Part shown: one piece after another, positions 55,327 to 64,000 of the stretch
Numbering within the stretch: position 1 is the stretch's first letter
Layout: every line of letters starts with the position of its first letter
From: Sulfurovum sp. TSL1
GTDB lineage: Bacteria; Campylobacterota; Campylobacteria; Campylobacterales; Sulfurovaceae
Direction of reading: 5' to 3'
Assembly: GCF_019972135.1 (NCBI RefSeq)
Contig: NZ_BPFI01000001.1
Coordinates: 355,106 to 419,105 of the forward strand
Length of the DNA: 64,000 nt
The notes under the pieces: generated by a model
The model's database searches: none
Told to the model about the DNA's origin: nothing
Seen by the model: only the letters and a program-made list of their open reading frames with translations
Translations under genes and position numbers: made by a program

Positions 55327-56361
55327 ATGTCAATTGAAGCGATTAAAAGAGTAGAAAAAGCGATTGAAGATATAAAACATGGGAAAATGGTCATCATGAT
55401 GGATGATGAAGATCGTGAAAATGAAGGTGATCTTGTTTATGCAGCGACGTTCTCTACACCGGATATGGTAAACTTCATGGCAAAAGAAGCCAGAGGACTG
55501 ATCTGTACACCCATCACCAATGAGATCGCCTCCAGGCTTGATCTAGCACCCATGGTAAGCAATAATGTGTCTGCCCATGAAACGGCATTTACTGTATCTA
55601 TAGACTCTACCAATGCTGAGACAGGTATCTCTGCAGCAGAGAGAGATGACTGTATCTCCAAACTTGCGAATCCTCAAACAGTGAGTGAAGACTTTGTACG
55701 TCCGGGGCATATCTTTCCGTTGATCGCCAAAGATGGTGGTGTTTTAGTACGAACCGGGCACACTGAAGGTTCTGTAGATCTCTGTAAGCTCGCTGGACTT
55801 GCTCCTGCAGCTGTGATCTGTGAGATCATCAAAGATGATGGCAAAATGGCACGAATGGATGACCTTAAGATCTTTTCACAAGAGCATGATCTCTCCATCG
55901 TGTATATTTCAGATATCGTTGAATACCGTTTGGCCCATGAAAAACTTATCAAACGTATCAAAGAAGAAGATTGTGAACTCAGGGGTATCAAAGTAGAAAA
56001 GATCACATACTGTGACCATCTCGATAGAACACATACCGTCATACAGTTTTACAAACCACATGAAACTGCCAATGTGAAGTTCCATAATATAGGCTCAGAT
56101 ATAGGACTGGTGCTTGACGACAAACGTTTTGATGCACTCAACAACTCTATGGAGTACTTAAAAATCAATGGAGGAACATTGATCTTCCTTGATACTAAAG
56201 TGATCTCTCACGAACAGGCCAAAGAGTTTGGCGTGGGTGCACAGATACTCAAAGACCTTGGTATTAAAAATATTAATCTGCTTACCACAAATAAAGACAC
56301 GGAATTTGTCGGACTGGCAGGTTTTGGACTGGATGTCATAGAAAAAATTGAGATCATATAA
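55327..56361 (+). CDS. ribBA: 3,4-Dihydroxy-2-butanone-4-phosphate synthase with decayed GTP cyclohydrolase II domain
   Basis: A 344-residue protein. Residues 1-~205 are a full DHBP synthase: MMDDEDRENEGDLVYAATF (~27-45), MVNFMAKEARGLICTPIT, GHIFPLIAKDGGVLVRTGHTE (~132-152). It makes the four-carbon precursor of riboflavin. The C-terminal half is GTP cyclohydrolase II in outline (FGVGAQILKDLGIKNINLLT near 300) but the zinc-binding CxxGDxFGSxRCDCG segment is missing, so this half should be inactive. This is known for Campylobacterota RibBA proteins. Another RibA should be elsewhere. Confidence 0.9.
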   Translation: MSIEAIKRVEKAIEDIKHGKMVIMMDDEDRENEGDLVYAATFSTPDMVNFMAKEARGLICTPITNEIASRLDLAPMVSNNVSAHETAFTVSIDSTNAETGISAAERDDCISKLANPQTVSEDFVRPGHIFPLIAKDGGVLVRTGHTEGSVDLCKLAGLAPAAVICEIIKDDGKMARMDDLKIFSQEHDLSIVYISDIVEYRLAHEKLIKRIKEEDCELRGIKVEKITYCDHLDRTHTVIQFYKPHETANVKFHNIGSDIGLVLDDKRFDALNNSMEYLKINGGTLIFLDTKVISHEQAKEFGVGAQILKDLGIKNINLLTTNKDTEFVGLAGFGLDVIEKIEII

Positions 56362-56385
56362 TACACATTGGTCCCAACATCTAAC

Positions 56386-56409
56386 AAATAGGAGCAAATA
56401 CTCCTATTT
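56386..56409 (+). terminator. Terminator-like hairpin after ribBA
   Basis: Perfect 9-bp stem, AAATAGGAG with CTCCTATTT, around a CAAATA loop, 25 bases after the ribBA stop. The following bases are AAACTTTCTTACTT. Confidence 0.6.
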
Positions 56410-56469
56410 AAACTTTCTTACTTAATTCTATGTTAAAATGATTCTTATACTTATACAAAAGGATGGTTA

Positions 56470-58413
56470 ATGATAAAAGAGACTTTTAACCCAAATCCAG
56501 AACTCGCTGCAAATGCCGCAATTAAAAATATGGATGAATATTGGGCGTTACAAAACAAGGCTTTAGAAGACTATGAAGGTTTTTGGAAAGAATATGCTGA
56601 CGAGAAGATCGATTGGTTAGCTCCTTATGATCAAGTACTTGACGAGAGTGATGCACCTTTTTATAAGTGGTTTATCAATGGTAAACTCAATGTTTCCAAC
56701 CAGTGTATCGACAGACACCTTGCAGACAAAGCAGATAAAACCGCTATCTTATTCGAGGGTGACAGAGGCGATGTAGAGCAGATCACTTATGCGCAGCTCT
56801 CATTACGTGTAAATAGAATGGCAAACCTGCTCAGAAATGAATTTGGTGTAGGCAAAGGAGACAGGGTTGTACTCTATATGCCGATGATCCCTGAAGCTGC
56901 CTATGCGATGCTTGCATGTGCCCGTATCGGTGCAATACACTCTATCGTTTTTGGCGGTTTTTCTACAGAAGCACTAAAAGACCGTATCGAAGATGCAGAA
57001 GCGAAGCTTGTGATCACTGCTGATGGTGCCTACAGAAAAGGGAAACCTTATATGCTTAAACAAGTGGTCGATGATGCACTCTCTCAAGGTGGAAAGAGTG
57101 TTGAAGCAGTACTTGTCGTAAAAAGAAACAATGAAGAGATCAACTGGATAGAGGGTAGAGACCATGATTACAACGAACTGATCACATCTCAGCATGCAGA
57201 GTGCCCATTTGAACTGATGGACAGTGAAGACCCGCTTTTCTTACTCTATACCTCAGGAAGTACGGGTAAACCAAAAGGGGTACAGCATGCGAGTGCAGGG
57301 TACATTCTTTGGGCACAAATGACCATGGAGTGGGTCTTTGATCTCAAAGAGGATGATGTCTACTGGTGTACCGCAGACATCGGTTGGATCACAGGGCATA
57401 CGTATATTGTTTATGGACCTTTAGCCGCCGGTACAACAACACTCATGTTCGAAGGCGTACCGACATACCCTGATGCAGGCCGTGCATGGAAAATGGTACA
57501 AGACCATAAGATCAACCAGTTCTATACTGCACCGACTGCGATCCGTGTGCTGCATAAGATGGGAGAACATGAGCCTGAAAAATATGACCTCTCAAGTTTA
57601 AAGGTACTGGGAACCGTTGGAGAACCGATAGATCCGCCGGCATGGAAATGGTATTATGAAACCGTAGGTAATTCAAAATGTGCCATAGTGGATACATGGT
57701 GGCAGACAGAAACAGGTGGACATATGATCTCGCCACTGCCTGGTGCTACGCCTATCAGACCCGGATGTGCGACATTTGCACTACCGGGGATCATCGCAGA
57801 GGTCATTGATCCTGATGGCACGTCTAAAAAAGTAGGGGAGACAGGACTCCTTTGTATTACAAGACCTTGGCCAAGTATGATCAGAAATATTTGGGGTGAT
57901 CCTGAACGTTATAAAAAAGCATACTTTGGTGATGCAGTAAAAGACGGTAAACCGGTTTATTTCTCCGGAGATGGTGCAGTAGTTGATGAAGATGGCTACA
58001 TTACGATCACAGGTCGTGTGGATGATGTGATTAATGTTTCCGGTCACCGTATGGGAACCGCTGAGATCGAAGCAGCAGTAAAAAAAGATGATTCTGTAGC
58101 AGAAGTTGCTGTTGTAGGACGTCCACATGAGATCAAAGGTGAATCTATTTTCATCTATATCGTACTCAAAGAGGGGCATATCAACAAAGATATCAAGAAT
58201 CATATCAATGCGTTGCTTGCAGCTGAGATCGGTAATATTGCCAAAGCAGATCATATCATTGAAGTACCTGGATTACCTAAAACACGTTCCGGTAAGATCA
58301 TGAGAAGGATTTTACGTTCTATCGCGAAACACGAAGAGATCACGCAGGATATATCCACACTTGAAGATCCGTCTATCGTTAAGGAGATCGAAACAAAAGC
58401 AAGAGAAGCCTAA
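56470..58413 (+). CDS. acs: Acetyl-CoA synthetase (AMP-forming)
   Basis: A 647-residue enzyme of the usual Acs length. Motifs: [20 protein letters not shown] (~260-279), [20 protein letters not shown] (~301-320), [16 protein letters not shown] (~410-425), [20 protein letters not shown] (~512) and the catalytic lysine region [14 protein letters not shown] (~603-616), with Lys609 the expected acetylation site. It activates acetate with ATP and CoA. With the fad operon and its acetyl-CoA product elsewhere in the window, it points to acetate use. AAAGGA lies eight bases before the ATG. Confidence 0.97.
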   Translation: MIKETFNPNPELAANAAIKNMDEYWALQNKALEDYEGFWKEYADEKIDWLAPYDQVLDESDAPFYKWFINGKLNVSNQCIDRHLADKADKTAILFEGDRGDVEQITYAQLSLRVNRMANLLRNEFGVGKGDRVVLYMPMIPEAAYAMLACARIGAIHSIVFGGFSTEALKDRIEDAEAKLVITADGAYRKGKPYMLKQVVDDALSQGGKSVEAVLVVKRNNEEINWIEGRDHDYNELITSQHAECPFELMDSEDPLFLLYTSGSTGKPKGVQHASAGYILWAQMTMEWVFDLKEDDVYWCTADIGWITGHTYIVYGPLAAGTTTLMFEGVPTYPDAGRAWKMVQDHKINQFYTAPTAIRVLHKMGEHEPEKYDLSSLKVLGTVGEPIDPPAWKWYYETVGNSKCAIVDTWWQTETGGHMISPLPGATPIRPGCATFALPGIIAEVIDPDGTSKKVGETGLLCITRPWPSMIRNIWGDPERYKKAYFGDAVKDGKPVYFSGDGAVVDEDGYITITGRVDDVINVSGHRMGTAEIEAAVKKDDSVAEVAVVGRPHEIKGESIFIYIVLKEGHINKDIKNHINALLAAEIGNIAKADHIIEVPGLPKTRSGKIMRRILRSIAKHEEITQDISTLEDPSIVKEIETKAREA

Positions 58414-58431
58414 GCACTTCTGATTCATCGT

Positions 58432-58455
58432 ATTTCCCGATTTGGATCGGGAAAT
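58432..58455. terminator. Bidirectional terminator between acs and the uracil-DNA glycosylase gene
   Basis: A perfect 10-bp stem, ATTTCCCGAT with ATCGGGAAAT, around a TTGG loop, in the 47-bp gap between the two converging genes. A/T flanks lie on both sides, so it can stop transcription from either. Confidence 0.75.
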
Positions 58456-58460
58456 AGTAT

Positions 58461-59126
58461 TTATTTATCCATCAACTCTTTGACTTTCAACAGATCCTCA
58501 AACACTTCTTTTTTAGCACTTGGATTTCTAAGTAAATAACTTGGATGATAGGTAGGAATGACCGTATAGTCATTTTGTTTGTGTATCGTACCTCTCACTT
58601 TACTGATCTCTGTATCATCCCCTGTAAGATAGTGATATGCAGTTGCACCCAGCGTGACTATGAGCTTTGGCCGTATCAGTTCGATCTGCTTCATCAAGTA
58701 GGGTTGACAGGTATGTGCCTGGGTTGGGGTAGGTGTTGCATTATTTGCTGGACGGCATTTTACGATATTGGTGATGTAGACATCTGATCGGGAAACCAGC
58801 AATACATTTTCTATCATTTTCGTGAGCAGTTCACCCGATCTACCGACAAAAGGTTTACCCGAACTGTCTTCCATCGTACCTGGTCCTTCACCGATAAAAA
58901 GTATATCTGCTTGTGGATCACCCTCTCCAAATACCACTTTCTGACGACTTTTACTCAGTTCACACAGATGACACTCCATGGCTTGTTTTTTCAGTGACTC
59001 CAGTGTATTTGGAAGTCTAAGGTCCTGTTCATCTTCTTTGTAGGGTGTGACTGATGTATATTTGTACCCCAATTGTTTCAATTGATAAAGTTGTTTAAGT
59101 AAAAGTGCATTTCGCAGGTTCTTCAT
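58461..59126 (-). CDS. Family-4 uracil-DNA glycosylase (Fe-S)
   Basis: A 221-residue DNA-repair enzyme. The Fe-S ligands start CHLCELSKSRQKVVFGEGD (~53-71), with further ones CRPANNATPTPTQAHTC (~122-138). The catalytic segment is GEGPGTMEDSSGKPFVGRSG (~77-96), with TYHPSYLLRNP near the end. It removes uracil from DNA. The ATG at 59126 lies six bases past a TATAAT box (59133-59138), so the mRNA may be leaderless, or the true start is a little further downstream. Confidence 0.9.
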   Translation of the reverse strand: MKNLRNALLLKQLYQLKQLGYKYTSVTPYKEDEQDLRLPNTLESLKKQAMECHLCELSKSRQKVVFGEGDPQADILFIGEGPGTMEDSSGKPFVGRSGELLTKMIENVLLVSRSDVYITNIVKCRPANNATPTPTQAHTCQPYLMKQIELIRPKLIVTLGATAYHYLTGDDTEISKVRGTIHKQNDYTVIPTYHPSYLLRNPSAKKEVFEDLLKVKELMDK

Positions 59127-59456
59127 GGAGATATTATACTCCCTAATCTCTTAATATGTACACTCTTGCTACTAAACTAAAGAGTTAACTCTAAAACAAC
59201 TTATTTTGTTTATTATTTTTGTTCTCTTGCTCATAATAAACTAAAACAGTTTACCATAGATACTTTGAATCAAAACCTGAGGGTAGTAAAAAGAGAAGCG
59301 TGGCGAAAACTATGGCTTACCCAAAAAAGATATTGATAGGTAGAGACCTCTAAACAGTTAGCGTTTATATGTTTGTAGTGTTCTAATAAAATACGAAAAT
59401 AGTACACTTCCTGCTGAACAGTTGACATAATACTTAAAAGCCTTCTTACAAGAGTT
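59127..59456. other. 330-bp intergenic region, no gene supported
   Basis: Sequence between the glycosylase start and the GGDEF sensor stop. It holds the TATAAT at 59133-59138 near the glycosylase start. A minus-strand frame at 59270-59497 overlaps the end of the sensor gene out of frame and lacks any family signal, so it is not called. Confidence 0.5.
59133..59138 (-). promoter_or_regulatory. -10 box abutting the glycosylase start
   Basis: On the minus strand the sequence reads GGAGTATAATATCTCCATG. A start site about seven bases after TATAAT would coincide with the ATG, giving a leaderless message. Confidence 0.4.
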
Positions 59457-61793
59457 CTATTTTGTTTTCTCATTGGAAACGATTCCATTTTTTCCATTCA
59501 TTTTTGCTCTATACAGTGCCTTATCCGCACGAGAAATTATACTCACTATGGTATCATTTGGAGAAAATGCCGTAACGCCCATACTGACCGTTTTATTACC
59601 GACTGTTTTAAAGTTATTCGCATCGACCTTTGACCTAATACTTTCTGCAACTTCTAACGCTGAGTTTAAATCTGTCTCCGTGCAGATTATAAGGAACTCT
59701 TCTCCTCCCCATCTTCCAAAGACATCAGTTTTACGTATCATAGGTAAGATGATAGCAACAAGATCAACTAAAACCTTATCCCCTATAATATGGCCATACT
59801 GATCATTTACACTTTTAAAGTCGTCGATATCTATTAAAATAATAGACAAATCATTACCATACCTTTGTGATCTTTGTATCTCCTCTTCTAAGAACTGATC
59901 TAAATATAAACGATTGCAAATCCCCGTAAGCGTATCTGTGAGGGAAAGTTTCGTTGTTTTTTTCACAGCTTCTTGAAGCTCTTTTTCTACTTCTTTTCTT
60001 TTTATGATCTGATTCCGTAGTAAAACGACCCAAACCATGGGAATTATCAATAAAACAATTAATCCAGCAATGATCTTCATAAGTACATAGTAATCGATTT
60101 CATGTTTATGGTCAAAGAACAGCCAATTACTATATAGATCATCTTTTTCTTTTTCAGTGATGGAATCCATGGCTTTCTGCAAGATATAAGCAAATTCAGG
60201 CCAATCCTTTCGTACAGCCATTCTCAATTCTAAATGCTCACCCATATCTCCGGAAATTTTTAAATTACTTAACCCATTTGCTTTAATATAGTGACTGCAT
60301 GTTGCAATATTCTCTACCATAGCAAAAGCATTTCCATATGAGACCATTTTTAATCCCTCTTCTATGGTTGGGACTCCAATAAAATCCATTTTCGGATACT
60401 TTCTGGCAAGTATATGCTGAGTGATAGAGCCATTCTGTATAACTACTTTTTTTTCTTTAAGCTGTCGCAGGTCATGCAAATATGAGACATTGTCTTTTGT
60501 AATAATCGAGATAGGGAAAGAGAGATAAGGTTTAGTATAATTTACATATTGAATTTGATCTGCACTTAAAATAGACAGACCCAGCATGTCCAGTTCTTTT
60601 GATTCCATCTTATTCTTTACTTCAGACCGACTATAAAACGTTTCTACCTGAAACTTAACACCTATTTTTTTTTCGAGAATATCCAAATATGCACGAACCA
60701 TTCCCGTATGTCCCATTGTATCAACATATTCAAAAGGTTGATAATTTTTATGAGCACCGATATTGATCACAGGATGTTCTTTTATCCATTTTAATTCTTC
60801 TTGGCTAAACTGAAGTTTTCTTTTATCTTTAAAGTCACTATAGAGAATATCATCAATAATATACTCTTTTTCAATAAGCCCTAAAATGAAATAGATATCT
60901 GCTATACGTCGTACCTTATTAATATCGACATGTCCTAAATCTATGTTATCCCTATAAGCATACTTTTTTAATACTCTTCCTTCATAGATCAAAGCATCTA
61001 AACTTTTGTTTTGTGTATTGTATTTAGTACTGATCAGCTTAGCCGTTTCTTCAATATGGGAAAAAGCATATTCCCAACCTTTCAATGTTGCCTTGTAGAA
61101 TGCCTCTACCTGCTTAGGATGTTGCCTTAGTTCTTCTTTTGAAGTAAATAAGAGATCACCATAAAGGTCAAAACCATAATCTGCCGGATCCAATATATTG
61201 TATTTAATCCCTTTTTTCTTTAGTTGATAAGGTTCATTAGAGACGTAAGCACCCATAATATCTGTATTTTCTTCGATTAAGTCATTAAGATCAAAAGTAT
61301 GTTCTTGTATCTTTATATCATTTAAGGAGAGTCCCTGATTCGCTAACATCGCTACAATTGAAGCTGAATTGATCAGATCATTAGTAATCATTGCCCGCTT
61401 GTTTTTCAGGTCTGATACACTCTTGATATTTGATGATTCTTTAGATAGAAGTATGTGTGGTGATTTTTGAAAAATGGCTCCGAGTATAATGATCGGCTTA
61501 TCTTGAATCCTATCAATAATCAATGATGATCTGCCAACACCAAAGTTACTTTTCCCTTCAAGCACTTCATCCCTAACATTCATTCCATATTTGAATTCTT
61601 TTAACGCTACATCTAATCCTGAATGTTTATAGAATCCTTTCTCTTTTGCCATGTAATAACCAGCAAACTGAAACTGGTGAAGCCATAAAAGTTGAACAGA
61701 TACTTTTTCAAGATCATCATCTCCAGACTTAGAGTTATCTGCATTTATGATAGATGAAAATAAAATAAATAATATTAAAAATATTTTATTCAT
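59457..61793 (-). CDS. Sensor diguanylate cyclase with NMT1-type and SBP3-type periplasmic domains
   Basis: A 778-residue protein: signal peptide, then an NMT1/THI5-like ligand-binding domain (VQLLWLHQFQFAGYYMAKEKGFY, ~33-55, to ~315), a solute-binding family-3 domain (INIGAHKNYQPFEYVDTMGH, ~340, to ~585), one transmembrane helix (MKIIAGLIVLLIIPMVWVVLL, ~578-598), a short coiled-coil and GGDEF (GRWGGEEFLII). The inhibition site RKTD sits five residues before the motif, as in product-inhibited cyclases. It should make c-di-GMP in response to small solutes, perhaps thiamine precursors or amino acids. The ligands are unknown. Confidence 0.88.
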   Translation of the reverse strand: MNKIFLILFILFSSIINADNSKSGDDDLEKVSVQLLWLHQFQFAGYYMAKEKGFYKHSGLDVALKEFKYGMNVRDEVLEGKSNFGVGRSSLIIDRIQDKPIIILGAIFQKSPHILLSKESSNIKSVSDLKNKRAMITNDLINSASIVAMLANQGLSLNDIKIQEHTFDLNDLIEENTDIMGAYVSNEPYQLKKKGIKYNILDPADYGFDLYGDLLFTSKEELRQHPKQVEAFYKATLKGWEYAFSHIEETAKLISTKYNTQNKSLDALIYEGRVLKKYAYRDNIDLGHVDINKVRRIADIYFILGLIEKEYIIDDILYSDFKDKRKLQFSQEELKWIKEHPVINIGAHKNYQPFEYVDTMGHTGMVRAYLDILEKKIGVKFQVETFYSRSEVKNKMESKELDMLGLSILSADQIQYVNYTKPYLSFPISIITKDNVSYLHDLRQLKEKKVVIQNGSITQHILARKYPKMDFIGVPTIEEGLKMVSYGNAFAMVENIATCSHYIKANGLSNLKISGDMGEHLELRMAVRKDWPEFAYILQKAMDSITEKEKDDLYSNWLFFDHKHEIDYYVLMKIIAGLIVLLIIPMVWVVLLRNQIIKRKEVEKELQEAVKKTTKLSLTDTLTGICNRLYLDQFLEEEIQRSQRYGNDLSIILIDIDDFKSVNDQYGHIIGDKVLVDLVAIILPMIRKTDVFGRWGGEEFLIICTETDLNSALEVAESIRSKVDANNFKTVGNKTVSMGVTAFSPNDTIVSIISRADKALYRAKMNGKNGIVSNEKTK

Positions 61794-62103
61794 CTTTTTA
61801 TCCCTTACATAAAGATTTACTAACTCGCCATTGGTCCTCTAAATATTATAATTATTTTAACTTGATCATCTACACTTATATATACATTTATAAATTATTT
61901 ATAAATCAATTATACCCATATTTTTTATCTGAAGAAAATAATTTTCAGTAATAATTTTTTTATTATTCTTCCTACTGTTCGTTAATAATAGCATTTTGAA
62001 TATAATATTCAGAAATTAAAAAATTAAAAATATTTTAGATGATTTTTTAGCCTATTTTTAGGTTAGCTCGCTAAAGTGCACATTATATCCTAAAGGAAAA
62101 AAT
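61794..62103. other. Very AT-rich divergent promoter region
   Basis: About 310 bases with no gene, between the divergent sensor cyclase and the NifU-like gene. A palindromic stretch, CTGAAGAAAATAATTTTCAG, lies at about 61930-61949, and many TATA-like words are present. The ribosome site AAAGGA is at 62092-62097. No specific operator can be named. Confidence 0.5.
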
Positions 62104-63024
62104 ATGGATCAACAGACAAACAATGAGTATGGTATCAAGGTTGCGATGTTTATAAACGAACCCAAATATTTAGGTACTATCTCTGAAGAAGAAGCCAAAG
62201 CCCTAGGTGCCACACTTTTTAGCTATACCTATGGAGATGAATCTCTAGGGTACAAACTTACAATATATTGGGCTGTAAACACACATGAAGACACCATTGT
62301 TCGTGCACGTTATACGTATGAAGGAATAGCGTCCGGTATTGCAGTCAATCATATACTGGCGCTCATTTGTACGAATAAAAGCATACCACAGATCAATGAC
62401 ATCTCTTACAAAGCTTTGGAACGCTTGCTGCGTGACAACCCTACGATAGAAGCACTCCCTGCTTCTGAACGCTATACGATCACTTTCGCGATTGATGCTG
62501 CAAAATTGGCGGTAAAAGAGTATATTCATACACCGCTGAGCCATGAAGAAAAAACTGTTCCCTGTAAAGACAGCCCAATGAGCATTGCCTCTATCAAAGA
62601 GTCTATTGAATTACATAACATCGATACACTCGAAGGCCTTGTAGAGTATACAAAAGCAGGATCTTCGGACGCTGCTTGCAAAGAGAACCTTTTAAGCTAC
62701 ATTGAGGCACACCAAAAATTATTGGAAGAACAAAAAGAAGCAGAGAATGCGTTGGCGGATGTACCGTTTAGAGAACTAAGTACAGGATATAAAATTATGG
62801 CAGTGGAGACTGCCATAGACAACACTGTAAGACAGTTTCTTATTATGGATGGTGGCGATATCGATGTGCTTAATGTCAAAGAGAACGGTGAGATATTTGA
62901 GGTTTACATCAGTTATCTTGGTGCATGCAGTGACTGTTCCAGTTCAGGTACAGGTACACTCCAGGCCATACAAAATGCGCTAAGGGATAAACTCGATCCA
63001 AATATCTATGTTATTGCTATTTAA
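62104..63024 (+). CDS. NifU-like protein lacking scaffold cysteines
   Basis: A 306-residue protein with the domain order of NifU: an IscU-like N-terminal region (~10-125), a BFD-like middle (~145-205) and an Nfu C-terminal domain (~225-306). The Nfu motif GACSDCSSSGTGTL is intact (Cys275, Cys278). The N-terminal cysteines that hold the transient cluster in real NifU are not in place: YGDES and RYTYEGIASG stand where CGD and GCGS-type motifs belong. The middle cysteines are also mostly lost. It may still act as an Fe-S carrier through the Nfu end. A stem-loop terminator follows. AAAGGA precedes the start. Confidence 0.8.
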   Translation: MDQQTNNEYGIKVAMFINEPKYLGTISEEEAKALGATLFSYTYGDESLGYKLTIYWAVNTHEDTIVRARYTYEGIASGIAVNHILALICTNKSIPQINDISYKALERLLRDNPTIEALPASERYTITFAIDAAKLAVKEYIHTPLSHEEKTVPCKDSPMSIASIKESIELHNIDTLEGLVEYTKAGSSDAACKENLLSYIEAHQKLLEEQKEAENALADVPFRELSTGYKIMAVETAIDNTVRQFLIMDGGDIDVLNVKENGEIFEVYISYLGACSDCSSSGTGTLQAIQNALRDKLDPNIYVIAI

Positions 63025-63051
63025 TGATAAAAGTAAGATCCAGGTCTTTTA

Positions 63052-63085
63052 AAAGCCATACGTTATTGTATGGCTTTATTTATTT
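63052..63085 (+). terminator. Rho-independent terminator after the NifU-like gene
   Basis: A perfect 10-bp stem, AAAGCCATAC (63052-63061) with GTATGGCTTT (63068-63077), around GTTATT, followed by ATTTATTTT. It lies 27 bases after the stop. Confidence 0.85.
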
Positions 63086-63102
63086 TGACACTCTTTGTTA
63101 GA

Positions 63103-63357
63103 TTACTCTTCAGGACATTGATTGCATTCATCAAAAATTTCATCCATACCTTCGATAGATTTTATCTCGCTAATACATTTTTCCATTGATTTTATAAAGC
63201 TTTCTGTCACTTTACCCTCTGATTCACAATAGATCGTGAGCATACGACAGTATCTTTTGATCAACGGTAAGGGTACAATCGAACTGTCACCCATCTTCTC
63301 TTCTATTTTTTCTAAAAACTTCTTTTCACACGTGTCTGCTATCTCTTGCATGTTCAT
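63103..63357 (-). CDS. Small four-cysteine cytoplasmic protein of unknown function
   Basis: An 84-residue helical protein (starts MNMQEIADTCEKK; a second possible ATG is two codons later). It has five cysteines, two of them in the C-terminal DECNQCPEE, which could hold metal or form a disulfide. No family recognised. It converges with the NifU-like gene. Confidence 0.6.
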   Translation of the reverse strand: MNMQEIADTCEKKFLEKIEEKMGDSSIVPLPLIKRYCRMLTIYCESEGKVTESFIKSMEKCISEIKSIEGMDEIFDECNQCPEE

Positions 63358-63584
63358 TTTTAACCCTTAATCTTTTGTAAACGTAGTGTAGCAGAAGATA
63401 GATAAAGGTGTGAAAATAAAAATCTTTTATCCCCCTATCAAATCTATACTAAAAGATTAGAACGAAACATATGAAGCAGATGTGTGAGAATTTTATATTT
63501 AATAATATCAGTTTTATATTATCTTTTTTACGTTACTATAGATAGACCAAATCATAGGTTATCTAAGAAATGAGAGGTAAAAGT

Positions 63585-64000
63585 ATGAAGTTTTGCACTA
63601 GTTGTGGTCATAAGGTTTCCCCGTCTGACCGTTTTTGCAGTAATTGTGGCATGGAATTAAGTCATGTGACCGACAATGCCGGTTTTATAAAATCGGATCT
63701 GAAAGTTCAAAATATTATTTCTGATACAAAAAAATCTGCAAAAAAAGTAAGAAAACTGCTATTACCGACATTATCAGTATTCATCGTCGGTGGAGTTGCA
63801 TTGGTAGCATACAAGATCATAAAAGATCAGGAGCAGGAAAAAGTGTACGCCGTTCGTGATCAGGCATTACAGGAACAGGAAGCTAAACAAAGGTTAATAA
63901 AACTGGAAGAATGCGTACTTGAAAATTTTGCCAATGCGCATGGTAACAGTAAGAAGGTTTGGAGTTATCTAAAGGTCATGTGTTCGTTAAAAAATGCAGA
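63585..64000 (+). CDS. Zinc-ribbon membrane protein, N-terminal part (cut by right edge)
   Basis: The ATG at 63585 has GAGAGG seven bases ahead; an in-frame ATG 15 bases earlier is less well placed. The N-terminus is a zinc ribbon (FCTSCGHKVSPSDRFCSNCG, residues ~3-22). A basic stretch precedes one transmembrane helix (LLPTLSVFIVGGVALVAYKI, ~63-82). A coiled, Glu/Gln-rich segment follows and runs past the window end. Such zinc-ribbon-plus-helix proteins have various roles; the rest of the gene would be needed to tell. Confidence 0.7.
   Translation, partial: MKFCTSCGHKVSPSDRFCSNCGMELSHVTDNAGFIKSDLKVQNIISDTKKSAKKVRKLLLPTLSVFIVGGVALVAYKIIKDQEQEKVYAVRDQALQEQEAKQRLIKLEECVLENFANAHGNSKKVWSYLKVMCSLKNA

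Noticed and set aside
59270-59497. 75-residue minus-strand ORF
   Set aside because: It overlaps the 3' end of the sensor cyclase out of frame and has no family signal or ribosome site.

Overview
The window reads as chromosomal DNA of a chemolithotrophic or respiratory Campylobacterota (Sulfurovum/Sulfurimonas-like). Support for this: the hydABCDE plus hyp gene order known from Wolinella and Helicobacter, a RibBA with a decayed GTP cyclohydrolase half, a DUF1104-like secreted protein, a NifU-type protein, many c-type cytochromes and cyclic-di-GMP enzymes, and AT-rich intergenic DNA with extended TATAAT boxes. The genus is inferred from gene content and was not tested by any search.

Layout. 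(1) 1-9.7 kb is a metal and redox block: a copper P1B-ATPase cut by the left edge, a globin sensor fused to a PsiE-like membrane domain, an exported metallo-hydrolase, a ferritin-like protein, a periplasmic multicopper oxidase with a CopB-like C-terminal extension, a mono-heme cytochrome, a porin, an amino-acid permease and a secreted Met-rich protein with eight consecutive cysteines. (2) 9.96-20.6 kb is one long co-directional operon: an NDH-2-like flavoprotein, then fadD, thiolase, fadJ and fadE homologues and an acyltransferase/hydrolase fusion. This is a compact fatty-acid beta-oxidation pathway. (3) 20.7-24.3 kb on the minus strand holds a MOSC protein, ThiI and a Na/Pi cotransporter. (4) 24.5-38.5 kb is an energy locus: a Tat-exported sulfide:quinone-oxidoreductase-like flavoprotein, a membrane-bound uptake [NiFe] hydrogenase (hydABC), its protease (hydD), a HypF-like factor (hydE), hypF, a nickel permease and hypBCDEA. 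Nearly all junctions overlap or are separated by a few bases. (5) 38.5-43.8 kb on the minus strand holds a DASS anion transporter, a di-heme cytochrome and a PhoX-type phosphatase.

(6) 44-51.7 kb is a mosaic of small exported or membrane proteins, including a Tyr/Arg/His-rich tandem-repeat protein, plus an old-yellow-enzyme and a large Cache-like/PAS/GGDEF/EAL protein. (7) 51.7-55.2 kb looks like a small accessory insertion. A decayed tRNA-fMet 3' end lies on one side and two intact initiator tRNAs and tRNA-Gln on the other. Between them are an unknown secreted protein, a truncated leader duplication and small stress-type membrane proteins. (8) 55.3-64 kb holds ribBA, acetyl-CoA synthetase, a family-4 uracil-DNA glycosylase, a hybrid NMT1/SBP3/GGDEF sensor, a NifU paralogue missing its scaffold cysteines, and a zinc-ribbon membrane protein cut by the right edge.

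How the parts may work together (inference): hydrogenase and the SQR-like enzyme would feed electrons into the quinone pool. The fad operon, with acetyl-CoA synthetase elsewhere in the window, would let the cell use or remodel fatty acids and acetate. The first 10 kb would handle copper and other soft metals in the envelope. No CRISPR array, transposase, integrase or rRNA gene was seen.
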